A stretch of 44,516 nt of DNA, taken from positions 1-44,516 of the IMG/VR virus record IMGVR_UViG_3300044713_000162. The stretch is one strand, 5' to 3'. Source of the DNA: a virus. The notes beneath the pieces were generated by a model, which was not told the origin of the DNA, made no database searches, and worked only from the letters and a program-made list of their open reading frames with translations. Below are positions 13,315 through 21,923 of the stretch, one piece after another. Made by a program: the position numbers and the translations under genes. The first letter of the stretch is position 1, and every line of letters begins with the position of its first letter.

Positions 13315-14672
13315 TGCGCTTTGTCCGGAACCTTTTCCCAGTTCTTTTGATCCGCCGGGTTGCCGCCCTTGAATTTGTAGCCGCCTTCGACCGTGCCGGC
13401 TTTGGGCGCTGCTGGCTGATTCCCGCCGCCGGGCGGAGCTTGATCGACTTGCGTGAGCGAGTGATGTGCGTCGGTCACGATCTTGCGGTGCTCTTTGGGA
13501 TCGTCGGAATCGAGAAGTTTCTGTCGCGCGTCGTCGAGCGCCTGCTGCTTTTGTTGCAGCTTCGCGTTGACCGCTTCCGTCAGGTCCCGAATCTGCTTGC
13601 GCTGATCAGGCGTGATCGAGTTGGCTTTCGCGGGGTCGAGGCTCCACTGGTTGATCGAGGCTTCGAGCGATTGCCACTTCGAGCGGCCGCCGACGACGCG
13701 GGAAATTTCCGCTTCGTTCATGCGTAATCCAGATCCCGCACCGCCCGCCATGATGGTGAGCAGTTCCGGGGCGATCGTGGCATCGGCTTGCGGGGAGTTC
13801 TGCGCCAACGATTCGCGCAGACGACTCATCCGCGCCTCAGCATCTTCGATCGGCTTCGCTAGAGTGTCGAGTTTGTTGTTGTTGTAGGTGTAGCTGCGGT
13901 CGGCGCGCGCGTCGGTCGCTCCTGCTTTCTCCGGTCGAGTCGTTGCCAGCGTATAAGCCTTCACCGCGTCGGCGATGCTGGCCCCTTTGTTTTTCTTTTG
14001 ATAGTCGTCGATGAATTGCTGCTCGGGAGTGTCCGGCTTCGTCGGTTTCACATCCTGCCCCGTCTGCTTCATCGCCTGGTAGGCTTCGAGATAGGTGAAG
14101 GGTTTTTGCGTCTCGGGATTCAGCCGCGGCTGGCCGTTCTCGCCGGTCATCAGATCGTGGATCGTGGTCTCTTCCGGCGTGAGCCCGGTTTTCGCCTTGT
14201 CCAGCTCGGCTTGCTTCCTCTCGTCCTCCGCCTGTTTCTCGTAAGCCGTCGAGGCCGTCTCGTAGCGCTGCTGCGCTTCCCGTTTCGGCGCTTCATAGAA
14301 CTGGTCCATCAGTTTCTCGCCGACTTGCGGGTTTTTATACGACGCCGCGCCGATCGCGATCGGAGAGAGAATCTTTTCCCACAGCGGCATCTCCTCCGGC
14401 TGGAAGTCTCCGGGCTTCGGGCGCAGTCCGCGCGGGCCGGGCTGCGCATCGGGGCCAGCAATGCGCGGCGTGACGTGCGAGGCGAGAGCTTTCGATTCGA
14501 GATCTTCCGTCGAGCCCGCGGCCGGAGGTGCGGCCGCTGCAGGCGTGGCAGTGGGAGTGGGCGCGGGTAAGGCACGCACAGCGGCCGAGGGAACCGCATC
14601 GGCCATGCTGGGCCGCGCGATGCCCATGCGCATCTGATCTTCGTCGTCGAGCATGCTGGGATCGAGAGTCAT
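13311..14672 (-). CDS. Putative internal virion protein with coiled coils, 453 aa
   Basis: The start ATG 14672 overlaps the PAPS-reductase-like stop as ATGA. An Ala/Pro-rich N-terminus of about 60 residues is followed by LWEKILSPIAIGAASY, then long helical segments rich in Gln, Lys and Glu with coiled-coil character, and a Gly/Pro-rich tail. This composition and its place among the genes after the nozzle suggest a protein packed in the head or ejected with the DNA. No enzymatic motif is seen. Confidence 0.5.
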   Translation of the reverse strand: MTLDPSMLDDEDQMRMGIARPSMADAVPSAAVRALPAPTPTATPAAAAPPAAGSTEDLESKALASHVTPRIAGPDAQPGPRGLRPKPGDFQPEEMPLWEKILSPIAIGAASYKNPQVGEKLMDQFYEAPKREAQQRYETASTAYEKQAEDERKQAELDKAKTGLTPEETTIHDLMTGENGQPRLNPETQKPFTYLEAYQAMKQTGQDVKPTKPDTPEQQFIDDYQKKNKGASIADAVKAYTLATTRPEKAGATDARADRSYTYNNNKLDTLAKPIEDAEARMSRLRESLAQNSPQADATIAPELLTIMAGGAGSGLRMNEAEISRVVGGRSKWQSLEASINQWSLDPAKANSITPDQRKQIRDLTEAVNAKLQQKQQALDDARQKLLDSDDPKEHRKIVTDAHHSLTQVDQAPPGGGNQPAAPKAGTVEGGYKFKGGNPADQKNWEKVPDKAQ

Positions 14673-15499
14673 GAGAGGGCCGGTTCGGCGGTTTCGCAAT
14701 CAGCGGATTCGATGTAGTCCGGCAATTCCGGCTTTGCGAAGCGAATGGTCGCGCTGATATTGGGAATCATGGCCTGCGCCTTCGGGCAGAAGACGGTCTC
14801 GGCTTCATCGCGATCGAGGCAGCGGGTGCAGGCGTGATAGTGGTCGTTGTTGAACGTGAGATCGGCGAATTCGCGGAAACTGTCGTCCTGGTTGTAGCGC
14901 CGCGAGTTGAACGGCACATCGAATTCCAGGGTGTAGCGCCACACATCGGCGTCGGTGAAATGCCGCAAGGGGAAAGCGTAGTCGCAGGATCCGGCGTTCT
15001 CGCGGACATCGACCTTCAGCGGGATCGCGCCCAGGCAAGCGTCGACGTCCGACGATTTGTGGCCCACGAATCCTACGTCCCAGGGAAAATTGAAGGTCCC
15101 CGTCGGCCGCTGATAAAGGTCTTTGAAGCCGCACAAAAAAGGTTTGCCGTCTTCCGGCGCGACCACTCCATTCGGCAGGTAGAGCCAGCCCGCGCCCACC
15201 TGGTAGCAGTTGGCGATTTCGATGCGACCGTTTTTCTTGGTGACCACGGTCTGCATCGGAGGGTAGTCGTACACCTCGTAGTCGCCTTCCTCGATCATGC
15301 GCGTCGCGAAGGCAAACTTTGACGGCGAGAACGGCTCGCGGTGAAACAGCAGCGGGAACTTCAGCCCCATCCGCTTCAAAATGTCGAGGATCACCATCGA
15401 GTCTTTGCCGAAACTGGCGAGCACCACGGGGTGGCGGTATTCGCGCACCACGCGGTCGATCAACTCCTCCGCTCCGGCGATTTTCTCCGTGAAGTTCAT
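14669..15499 (-). CDS. PAPS reductase-like PP-loop protein
   Basis: The start ATG 15499 overlaps the upstream stop as TAATG. This 276-residue protein has the PP-loop ASFGKDSMVILDIL at about residues 27-40, the SxGKDS signature of the CysH/DndC adenine-nucleotide alpha-hydrolase superfamily. Later features are HFTDADVWRYT, also typical of CysH-like enzymes, and a C-terminal CTRCLD plus a further Cys that could bind zinc or iron-sulphur. The family uses PAPS or activates sulphate or a nucleotide. No dnd genes are nearby, so DNA phosphorothioation is not supported. Phage members are common, but their role is unclear. Its place among virion genes is odd. Confidence 0.85.
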   Translation of the reverse strand: MNFTEKIAGAEELIDRVVREYRHPVVLASFGKDSMVILDILKRMGLKFPLLFHREPFSPSKFAFATRMIEEGDYEVYDYPPMQTVVTKKNGRIEIANCYQVGAGWLYLPNGVVAPEDGKPFLCGFKDLYQRPTGTFNFPWDVGFVGHKSSDVDACLGAIPLKVDVRENAGSCDYAFPLRHFTDADVWRYTLEFDVPFNSRRYNQDDSFREFADLTFNNDHYHACTRCLDRDEAETVFCPKAQAMIPNISATIRFAKPELPDYIESADCETAEPALS

Positions 15500-16110
15500 T
15501 AGAGAGCCATCAGCGCCGCAGAGCCGATCGTCCCGGCCGCGCCGATTGCGGCGTTGCTGCCCCCGCCTTTGCCCATGCGGTCGTTGATCGCCTGGTCGGA
15601 CGAGTTCAGGAAGCCGAGCGAGCTGCTGAGATCTTGCCCGTAGAGGCTTTGCAGCTGCTGCAGGGCCTGCTGGCGCTGCTGCTGCTGCAGTTGAGCTTGT
15701 TGCGTCTGGGTCGCGAGCGCATTTTGCGAGAGTTGCTTCTGGGCGGTGCGCGAGCCCGAGCCGATCGCGCCCTGGAAACCGCCGGCATTGCGCGTCCGAG
15801 CCGCCTGGAGATTGGCCTGGCCGGTGATGCCCGCGGTCGATCCGCCGAGCGACTGCTGGCTCGCCGTGTTCATGTAGGCGAGCTGCTGCGGGGTGTAGCC
15901 CTCCGGGTTGATGGCTTCGGATTCGAGCTGTGGGGTGAGGAAGCTGCTCAAGCCCCCGCTCTGGTTCTCCAGATTGGCCGACTCGCCCTGGGCCGCGCCC
16001 GCGTTGTTGAGCAGGATCTTCTTGTTGGTCGAGCCTGAAGATCCACCAATTCCCCAACCCAGGCCGGGGACCGTCGAAGCCGCTAATACCGGGTTTGCGC
16101 CTTTGCCCAT
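15499..16110 (-). CDS. Putative internal virion protein, 203 aa
   Basis: The start is ATG 16110. The N-terminus is Gly/Ser-rich, followed by a Gln-rich helical region (about residues 125-155, QQAQLQQQQRQQALQQLQ) and a Gly/Ala-rich hydrophobic C-terminus of about 20 residues that could insert in a membrane. This resembles the small ejection proteins of podoviruses. It lies immediately after the nozzle-like gene and overlaps the PP-loop gene. Confidence 0.55.
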   Translation of the reverse strand: MGKGANPVLAASTVPGLGWGIGGSSGSTNKKILLNNAGAAQGESANLENQSGGLSSFLTPQLESEAINPEGYTPQQLAYMNTASQQSLGGSTAGITGQANLQAARTRNAGGFQGAIGSGSRTAQKQLSQNALATQTQQAQLQQQQRQQALQQLQSLYGQDLSSSLGFLNSSDQAINDRMGKGGGSNAAIGAAGTIGSAALMAL

Positions 16111-16122
16111 AAGAAAAACTTT

Positions 16123-19100
16123 CTAGAGCGCCATCTGCCGCCGCGGCGCGATCGGGTCGACCATCAATCCGGGGACCAGCTTCTGCAGGCGGAATTGCAC
16201 ATCGGTTTCTCCCGGCAGCGGCGCGACCTGCACCATGAAAAAAATCCGCTCGCCGTGCACGCCCGCCGTCCACATCAGGTCGTAGGGCTGCGCCGTGCCT
16301 TCGTCGACGTCGGCGGAGAGCTGGCGGAAGGAACTCGGGGGCAGGGGATTGTTGAGCGAGTCGACCAGCGGCGTGAAATAAATCAGGCCCACGCCGGTCG
16401 CGTACATGGTCAGGCGCTTCAAAAGCTTGCGCCCGGTGCCGAGCTGCAGCTGCTGCTCCTGGTCGTGGTTCACGAAGCCGTAGGTGATGTAGTAGAGCCC
16501 GTCGGAATTCGCGCCACCGATCGCGCCGTAATCGTCGTCCGTCAATTTCGCGGGATCGAGGAAATAGAAATTCCCGAAGGTGCCGCCCAGGCAGAATTCG
16601 GCCTCATTGTTCGGCCGCATCAGGATCTCGCCCGTATTCATCGCCAGATTCCAGCGCGTCCACTTGCGCGTGAGATCGCTCGATTTCATGATGCCGGTCA
16701 GGGTGATGTGCAGGGGCGGGGCTCCGGAGATCTGCACCGCGGTGTCGAGTTCGCGGTAGTCCATCACCAGAATCAGGTTCGGGGTGACCGCCGCGCCGAT
16801 CGGAATGCCGACGTAGATACGCCGGTTGTGGGGATCGTTTTTCGTCCACACGGTTTGCTGCGCCGCCTGGTTGATCTGGTCCCACCAGGTCTGATATTCC
16901 TGCGAGATTTTCCAGTGATCGCCGCCCGCGAAAAGATAGAGCCCTTTGGGATCGGCGGACACGTCCCAGTCCTCCGCCGCGTCGCCCGAGCCGAACTGGC
17001 CGGGATCTCCGCCGCGCAGACTCATCGCGCCGACCGAGCGCGTAATCTGGTTCACCGTCCAGTCGTCGGGCTCGTTGTCGTTGGAGCTGAACTCGTGCAC
17101 CCCGGACGCGGTTTTCAAAATGGAATTGTTGCGCTGCAGCGAGAAGCAGCGGATGGGGCCGGGATCGTCCTCCGGTCCGAGATTTCCGGTGGTGAGCGCG
17201 AAGGCTTCCGGGTTTTCGACGTAACTCCAGCGCGAAAGATTGTCGCGGAAGGGATCTTCGACAAAAATGATTTCGTTTTCGCCCAGAGTCACGGTAGCGG
17301 CGTTCGAGAGGTTGATCACGTAGAGCGAGAGCAGGAGATCCGGCGGAATCGTGCTCGGGGTTTCGAGCGTGAACGCCACCAGCGAGGTGAATCCGCCGGC
17401 GGTGCCGAGCGAGTTGATGGGGATGGTCGCGGTTGAAGAAAATCCCGTCGAGACGCTCGAGAGCGAGAGCACGATGTCGCCGGGAAGATTCAGGGCGCTG
17501 GCTTTCGCCCACAGGCGGAACTGGTAGCTCGTGTTCGGCGAAATAATCGGATCGCCGAAGCTGTCGAGGTCGGCCGGCTGCGACAGCAAGCCTTTTTTGT
17601 TCCCGCTGCCGTCCCCGGTGATCTGCCAGGTCCAGCCATCCGCCCAGGGACCGCCCGCGACCAGGAGTCCGCCCAAGTTGCCTGCTGCATCCCAGCCCGA
17701 AGGGGCGTTGCTCCCCACTCCAGTAAGGGAGCCTCCGCAGAATCCCAGATTTAAGAAATTTTCGATCTTGTTGTAGTCGCCCCAGCAGGCGAGGCGCGAT
17801 TCGTAGGCAAAGAATCCCAGCACCGGGCCGAGTACCGCCTGGTCGAACAGATCGTTTCCGATTTGATCAATGGGGACGGCCGCGAACAGCGTGTTGTCGG
17901 GCACGTCGAAGGTGAACGAAGTCGAAGTGTTGTCGGGAACGATGGTCGATTGCACCACCACCGGCGCCGCCAGCAGGCCGGAAGGGTTTGGCAGGTTCAC
18001 GCTGGCCGGGATGATGAAAAAATTGTCGCCGCCGGCGCCGGTGAAGCCGAGCACGCGCGCGACCACGTTCGCGGGACCGAGCGGAAGATTGGTCGCCGTC
18101 CACTTGCTGTTGCCCACGCTGATAAATTGGCCGGCGGGCGAGGGTTTCGAGAGGAAGCCCTGGCGCGTGAGCCACATCACCACCACCTGGTGCACGCCGA
18201 CCGAACTCTGTCCGCCCGGATTCAGGGTTCCGCCCGTGGCGTTCCCGGTGTCAGTGATCAGTTGCGGCGAGCTCGCCACCGAGAACAGGAAATTCTCGTC
18301 GTCGATCACGTCAATCACTTGCCAGTTCACCGGATTCAGAATCGAGGCCGTGTAAGCAACGCCGGACTGGTTGGCGGTGAGCCCGGTCGACACCACCAGG
18401 CTGGTCGGGGAAGTCACGCCGGTGACTGTGGTCTCGACGCCGTTGACCGTGATGGTCTGACCGTTCAGTCCGGCAGTGAAAAGACTGCCCGAAACCCAAC
18501 TCACGATGAAGCCGGTGGAGTCGGTGTCGACATCGCCCGCAAAACTCACAGCCGGCGCGGCGTTGTTCGGATTGAAGCCGCCGGAAGTGGGGGAGGCTCC
18601 CTTGATGACGCAGAAATCGCCGTTGGTCAGCCCGTGCGGCGCCGACGTGGTGCACAGCGCGGCCGGGAGATTGACGAATCCGCCCGATCCGGGAGAAAGG
18701 CCGGTGGTTTCATTGAAGTAGGTGATCGAGAGTCCGTCGGCCGCCACCGCGATGACGTTGAAAATTCCGTTGTAGCCGGCGGGCGCGCCGAACACGATGA
18801 AGAGCTGGCCGGGGATGATGGGCTGCGTGCTGGAGGCGCCAAAGGTGAGCGTGCAGATGTTTCCCGCCTGGCTCGCTCCGGTGATGGCGTTCAAATAGCC
18901 GGTGTCGTTGGTGTCAAGTCCGGTGGTGGCGATCGCGACCGCGCTCTGCGCATCAGCAACGGCGGGCGGAGCTCCAGGCCCGTCCATGGTCACGCGATCG
19001 AGGAAGGTTCCGTCGTATTGCAGCGGAATGCCTTGCCCATGCAGCAGATCAGAGAAGGCGATGTACTCGCGGCCGAAGGCGGAGACCGATTGCGCGTAGA

Positions 19101-19434
19101 GGCCGGGCGTGACTTCGAACAGGCTCGACGAAGTTCCCGGCGAAGTCGAAACCGGCTCCACGTAGAGCGTCCCGGTCGAATCGAGAAAGAGCGTGAGCAC
19201 CTGATCGTTCGGCTGGATGTAGCTTTTGGTGTAGAGAATCGGATGCCCGGTCGGGGAGAGCAAAACGCCGTGCAGGCCCCAGCGCGAAAACACTTCGCCG
19301 GGCAGGAACATCACTTCCCGGTTGTCGGGCGAGACGCCTTCCGGGCAATCCGGCGGCGCGAGTTCGGAGTCAGTGCCCCCGAACAGCATCAGGGGCACGT
19401 CGACGACGGGAAGCTCTGGGGCGGCGGTAGCCAT
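16123..19434 (-). CDS. Large tail nozzle-like structural protein, 1103 aa
   Basis: The start ATG 19434 is used; GTG 19437 is in frame. The product is a beta-rich protein with repeated short strands and Gly/Asp turns. The C-terminal 450 residues contain WxY/DWxxxxxTRSVGA blocks and FAGGDHWKIS, which look like propeller blades of tail-nozzle proteins (P22 gp10 or T7 gp12 type). It is larger than those (about 470 and 790 residues), and the N-terminal half has Ig-like character. It lies downstream of the connector-like gene, the order usual for podovirus tails. A U-rich leader without Shine-Dalgarno precedes it. The exact role is inferred. Confidence 0.6.
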   Translation of the reverse strand: MATAAPELPVVDVPLMLFGGTDSELAPPDCPEGVSPDNREVMFLPGEVFSRWGLHGVLLSPTGHPILYTKSYIQPNDQVLTLFLDSTGTLYVEPVSTSPGTSSSLFEVTPGLYAQSVSAFGREYIAFSDLLHGQGIPLQYDGTFLDRVTMDGPGAPPAVADAQSAVAIATTGLDTNDTGYLNAITGASQAGNICTLTFGASSTQPIIPGQLFIVFGAPAGYNGIFNVIAVAADGLSITYFNETTGLSPGSGGFVNLPAALCTTSAPHGLTNGDFCVIKGASPTSGGFNPNNAAPAVSFAGDVDTDSTGFIVSWVSGSLFTAGLNGQTITVNGVETTVTGVTSPTSLVVSTGLTANQSGVAYTASILNPVNWQVIDVIDDENFLFSVASSPQLITDTGNATGGTLNPGGQSSVGVHQVVVMWLTRQGFLSKPSPAGQFISVGNSKWTATNLPLGPANVVARVLGFTGAGGDNFFIIPASVNLPNPSGLLAAPVVVQSTIVPDNTSTSFTFDVPDNTLFAAVPIDQIGNDLFDQAVLGPVLGFFAYESRLACWGDYNKIENFLNLGFCGGSLTGVGSNAPSGWDAAGNLGGLLVAGGPWADGWTWQITGDGSGNKKGLLSQPADLDSFGDPIISPNTSYQFRLWAKASALNLPGDIVLSLSSVSTGFSSTATIPINSLGTAGGFTSLVAFTLETPSTIPPDLLLSLYVINLSNAATVTLGENEIIFVEDPFRDNLSRWSYVENPEAFALTTGNLGPEDDPGPIRCFSLQRNNSILKTASGVHEFSSNDNEPDDWTVNQITRSVGAMSLRGGDPGQFGSGDAAEDWDVSADPKGLYLFAGGDHWKISQEYQTWWDQINQAAQQTVWTKNDPHNRRIYVGIPIGAAVTPNLILVMDYRELDTAVQISGAPPLHITLTGIMKSSDLTRKWTRWNLAMNTGEILMRPNNEAEFCLGGTFGNFYFLDPAKLTDDDYGAIGGANSDGLYYITYGFVNHDQEQQLQLGTGRKLLKRLTMYATGVGLIYFTPLVDSLNNPLPPSSFRQLSADVDEGTAQPYDLMWTAGVHGERIFFMVQVAPLPGETDVQFRLQKLVPGLMVDPIAPRRQMAL

Positions 19435-19437
19435 CAC

Positions 19438-19471
19438 GAAAAAGAGAAAAAGAAAAAAGAGAAAAAGAAAA
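19438..19471 (+). other. 34-base homopurine tract before the nozzle-like gene
   Basis: Bases 19438-19471 are all A or G on the plus strand, with A-runs separated by single Gs. The leftward transcript therefore has a 34-base C/U tract with no purine Shine-Dalgarno, ending just before GTGATG. It lies between the stop of the FN3-like gene (19472) and the start of the 1103-residue protein. Confidence 0.85.
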
Positions 19472-19915
19472 CTAGAAGGTCACGGGAGTGGGGCTCGTCT
19501 GGGTTCCGAAGTAGACGTAGCTCGAAGGCTCCGAAGTCGAGAAGCGCGAAGCGGCGCGGAAGTAGAGCGTCTGGCCTTTCAGATATTGCCCGTAGCTTTT
19601 CGAGATGCCGTTGTCGACCTGCACGAACGAGCCGGGCACAAAGTTTTTCGTGGTCGAATATTCGATCAGGTAGTTCGTGCCGGCGGGCGCGTTCTCATGG
19701 GTGATGCCGAGCGTGGCGTGGCCGTTGTTGTTGGTGACACTGAGCGCGGTCGGCGCGGAAGGCGCGGAAGCTTTGCCGGTGACCGAGGCGTTGGTCTGCA
19801 GGGCGATCGCCTGGGTCTTCGACATGATGTCGTCGAGCGCACGCCCCAGCAACGGGTCTTTGTTGTGGACGTGCGCCCGGTTTTTGTAATCCGCGCCTGG
19901 CTGGGAGAGCGCCAT
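19472..19915 (-). CDS. Virion protein with fibronectin-III-like domain, 147 aa
   Basis: The start ATG 19915 overlaps the upstream stop as TAATG. Residues about 50-140 look like a fibronectin type III fold: PSAPTALSVTNNN, ATLGITHENAPAGTNYLIEYST and YFRAASRFSTSEPSSYVYFG in the expected strand order. Such domains decorate phage capsids and tails and bind surface carbohydrate. The N-terminal 50 residues probably attach it to the virion. It lies between head and tail genes. Confidence 0.65.
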   Translation of the reverse strand: MALSQPGADYKNRAHVHNKDPLLGRALDDIMSKTQAIALQTNASVTGKASAPSAPTALSVTNNNGHATLGITHENAPAGTNYLIEYSTTKNFVPGSFVQVDNGISKSYGQYLKGQTLYFRAASRFSTSEPSSYVYFGTQTSPTPVTF

Positions 19916-20346
19916 TACATTTTCGGGAAGGTGACCTTGCCCGAGATCGTGTCAGCGGTGACACCGGCCGGGAGTGCGCCCGCGGACAATTCCGTGAGCG
20001 CGGTCTGCGCCGCGGCCCCGGTGAGCACCTGCACTTTTCCGTTCGAAGCGCTCGACGGGTTCCCTGGGACAAAGTGATAGCCGTAGACGTTCGCCTGGCC
20101 GGGGGTGCGCGAAGATTTGAGGTGCACCGGGGTGAGCGGCGCGGCCGCGGTGGGCAAGCTCGCGCCCGGCGCAGCCGCCAGCAGAGCGAACAGTTGCGTG
20201 AAGTCGATCGGGATTCCGCCCGCGGCGTACACGCCGGCCGCGATCAGGGTAAACCAGATCGTGATCGTGTCCTGATCTTCGGTGACCATCGGCATCCCGG
20301 TGACGGAAGAGGTTTGCACTGCGTAGGTGAATGAAGCGTTTGCCAT
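19915..20346 (-). CDS. Structural protein, probable decoration protein, 143 aa
   Basis: The start ATG 20346 follows AAGGAGAACGCTTT. The protein starts with short beta strands (ASFTYAVQTSSV, DTITIWFTLIAAGVYAAGG), then an Ala/Pro-rich part and a Gly/Val-rich C-terminus. It has no catalytic residues. Position after the connector and before the FN3 protein suggests a head decoration or tail-attachment role, on weak evidence. Confidence 0.55.
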   Translation of the reverse strand: MANASFTYAVQTSSVTGMPMVTEDQDTITIWFTLIAAGVYAAGGIPIDFTQLFALLAAAPGASLPTAAAPLTPVHLKSSRTPGQANVYGYHFVPGNPSSASNGKVQVLTGAAAQTALTELSAGALPAGVTADTISGKVTFPKM

Positions 20347-20386
20347 AAAGCGTTCTCCTTCAGAACTCGTGACTTAGTAACTGCAG

Positions 20387-21424
20387 TTAGTAACTGCCCC
20401 CGCCGCGGCGGAAGCCGCCCGACTGATAGACCGCGCGCCGGCGCACGTTGGCGTACTGCAACATTTTCCCTTGCCGGTTGGTCAGAATTTCGTTCACCGC
20501 GACGTCGCCCGCGGCCATGAACTCGGCTGCTTTCTGGGTCGCCCCGCGCGGCCCGACGAAAATGCCCGCGGCGTAGTAGGCCAGCGCATCCGAGCAGCGC
20601 ATGATGGGGATCGGTGTCGTCGCGAACGATACGGAGACCGCGATGTCAGGCAAGAACGCGCGGTAGCTCACCCGCACATCGAGGGGCAGGATTGCGCCGT
20701 TGAAATAGATCGCATCTTCGCGCCAGTCGTAAATCCCGTTCCACGAGCCCTTAACCCGCGCGGGCAATCGTCCGACGGTGAGACTCATGGGCCGGAACCC
20801 CAGCGGATTCACAACGCCGACTCCGACCGACTGCCGCTCCCAGAGTTCGTTCGGGGTCATGAAGTCGGGCGGAAGCACCGGGCAGAAGTTCGTCGCGGGC
20901 GGAGGATTGGCGGGCGTCCACAAATTCTTCCCGTCGAAAAAGCTCGTCCAGTTGATGTACTGCTGCACCGCGGGATCGAGGGAGCCGGCCACGGGCAGGG
21001 AATAGAGCACGGCTTCGCTTCTCGTCCGCGAATGCGACGACTGATCGAGTTTGCGTTGCAGCTTGCGCCACGCGAGATTCACCGTGGGCAAAACGTAGGC
21101 CTGGGAATCGGAGAAGATGTCGCCCGTGGGCAGCAGCGCCGAGTAACCGACACCCGCCTGCACACCCGCGGTTGCGACCAGGAGCAGCGTCGTCGCCGAC
21201 GTCACCAGCGCGACCACGTAGGGCACGCCGTTGATCAGCATCGGCTGCCCGTTCAACAGGTAAGTGAATTTGTTGCCGCTCACCCAGGTGACCGCGAGGG
21301 CGTTCGTATTGACGACGCCCGCGACGTTCGGGTTGATGCCCTGCACATAGTCGCCCAGAAAAGTGCGGGTCTGGGCGGTGACGGTGGCCAGGGTATCGTA
21401 AGGGGCTTGGGGAGGAAGGGGCAC
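20387..21424 (-). CDS. Connector/adaptor-like protein, 345 aa
   Basis: GTG 21424 is the most plausible start because the rightward gene begins at 21442. A GTG at 21496 would add 24 residues, and neither has a good ribosome site. The N-terminal part is beta-rich and the C-terminal half helical, ending in an Arg/Gly-rich tail (AVYQSGGFRRGGGSY). Position between the capsid gene and the nozzle-like gene is that of the gatekeeper or adaptor ring under the portal in podoviruses. The sequence match is not decisive. Confidence 0.5.
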   Translation of the reverse strand: MPLPPQAPYDTLATVTAQTRTFLGDYVQGINPNVAGVVNTNALAVTWVSGNKFTYLLNGQPMLINGVPYVVALVTSATTLLLVATAGVQAGVGYSALLPTGDIFSDSQAYVLPTVNLAWRKLQRKLDQSSHSRTRSEAVLYSLPVAGSLDPAVQQYINWTSFFDGKNLWTPANPPPATNFCPVLPPDFMTPNELWERQSVGVGVVNPLGFRPMSLTVGRLPARVKGSWNGIYDWREDAIYFNGAILPLDVRVSYRAFLPDIAVSVSFATTPIPIMRCSDALAYYAAGIFVGPRGATQKAAEFMAAGDVAVNEILTNRQGKMLQYANVRRRAVYQSGGFRRGGGSY

Positions 21425-21441
21425 GAGGTTAGAATGCGGGG

Positions 21442-21651
21442 ATGGACGACATGGAGCTTTACAACGAAAAAGGAATGGATGCAGTGATCGAGGCACGAAG
21501 CGAGCGCGGGAAGCGGCTCGCGAAACGTTTCGCCGATATTCCGAAAGGCTTATCGTTCCCGGAATTCTTGATGCAGTCTGACGTCGCTGATCTCGATCTC
21601 GACTTCATCACAGCGCACCAAATGTTTGAGGCTTACGAAAAGGGCGAATGA
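21442..21651 (+). CDS. Small helical acidic protein in rightward cassette, 69 aa
   Basis: ATG 21442 starts a 69-residue acidic and helical protein, with LAKRFADIPKGLSFPEFLMQSDVADLDLDF. Its stop overlaps the next rightward start as ATGA. It lies in a two-gene rightward cassette between leftward head genes, 17 bases from the connector start. No family is recognised. Clean coupling to the next gene and protein-like composition argue against a shadow. Confidence 0.6.
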   Translation: MDDMELYNEKGMDAVIEARSERGKRLAKRFADIPKGLSFPEFLMQSDVADLDLDFITAHQMFEAYEKGE

Positions 21652-21923
21652 ACCGCCGCAACTTCCTCTCGACTCTGATCGGCGGCGTGGCCACAGCAGC
21701 GGCGGTGCGCACGTTCCCGTTCCGGGTGTTCAGCTTTCCGAGTGAAATTGTGAAACCCCGCAGCGTGGGCGATTGGCTCAACCTGGAACGCGCCCCTTAT
21801 GCAGGAAAGCTCTACACTCCGCATCTCAGCGATGGAGTGCCGATCACCCCGGAAATGGTGCGCCGGGCGATCGAGCAGATGCGCAGGGCAATGAGCATCT
21901 ACCCCTACAACTGCATCTCTTAA
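21648..21923 (+). CDS. Small protein with Tat-type signal, 91 aa
   Basis: The start ATG 21648 overlaps the previous stop as ATGA. The N-terminus MNRRNFLSTLIGG has the twin-arginine motif (N-R-R-N-F-L) followed by a hydrophobic core, as in Tat signal peptides. The mature part is about 60 residues: FRVFSFPSEI, then GDWLNLERAPY and PITPEMVRRAIEQMRRAMSIY. No cofactor-binding motif is seen. It converges with the leftward gene and the two stops share TTAA. Export of a head-region protein is unexpected; the motif may be coincidental in a virion protein. Confidence 0.6.
   Translation: MNRRNFLSTLIGGVATAAAVRTFPFRVFSFPSEIVKPRSVGDWLNLERAPYAGKLYTPHLSDGVPITPEMVRRAIEQMRRAMSIYPYNCIS

Noticed and set aside
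14672-16273. One long frame joining the PP-loop protein to upstream sequence
   Set aside because: The upstream half is Ala/Arg/Gly-rich shadow of the internal-protein gene; the PP-loop gene starts at ATG 15499 with a TAATG overlap.
17863-19704. Rightward frame of 613 codons opposite the nozzle-like gene
   Set aside because: It is Arg/Gly/His/Val-rich with no fold-like pattern, lies entirely opposite a convincing gene and has no ribosome site; it is a GC-rich antisense shadow.
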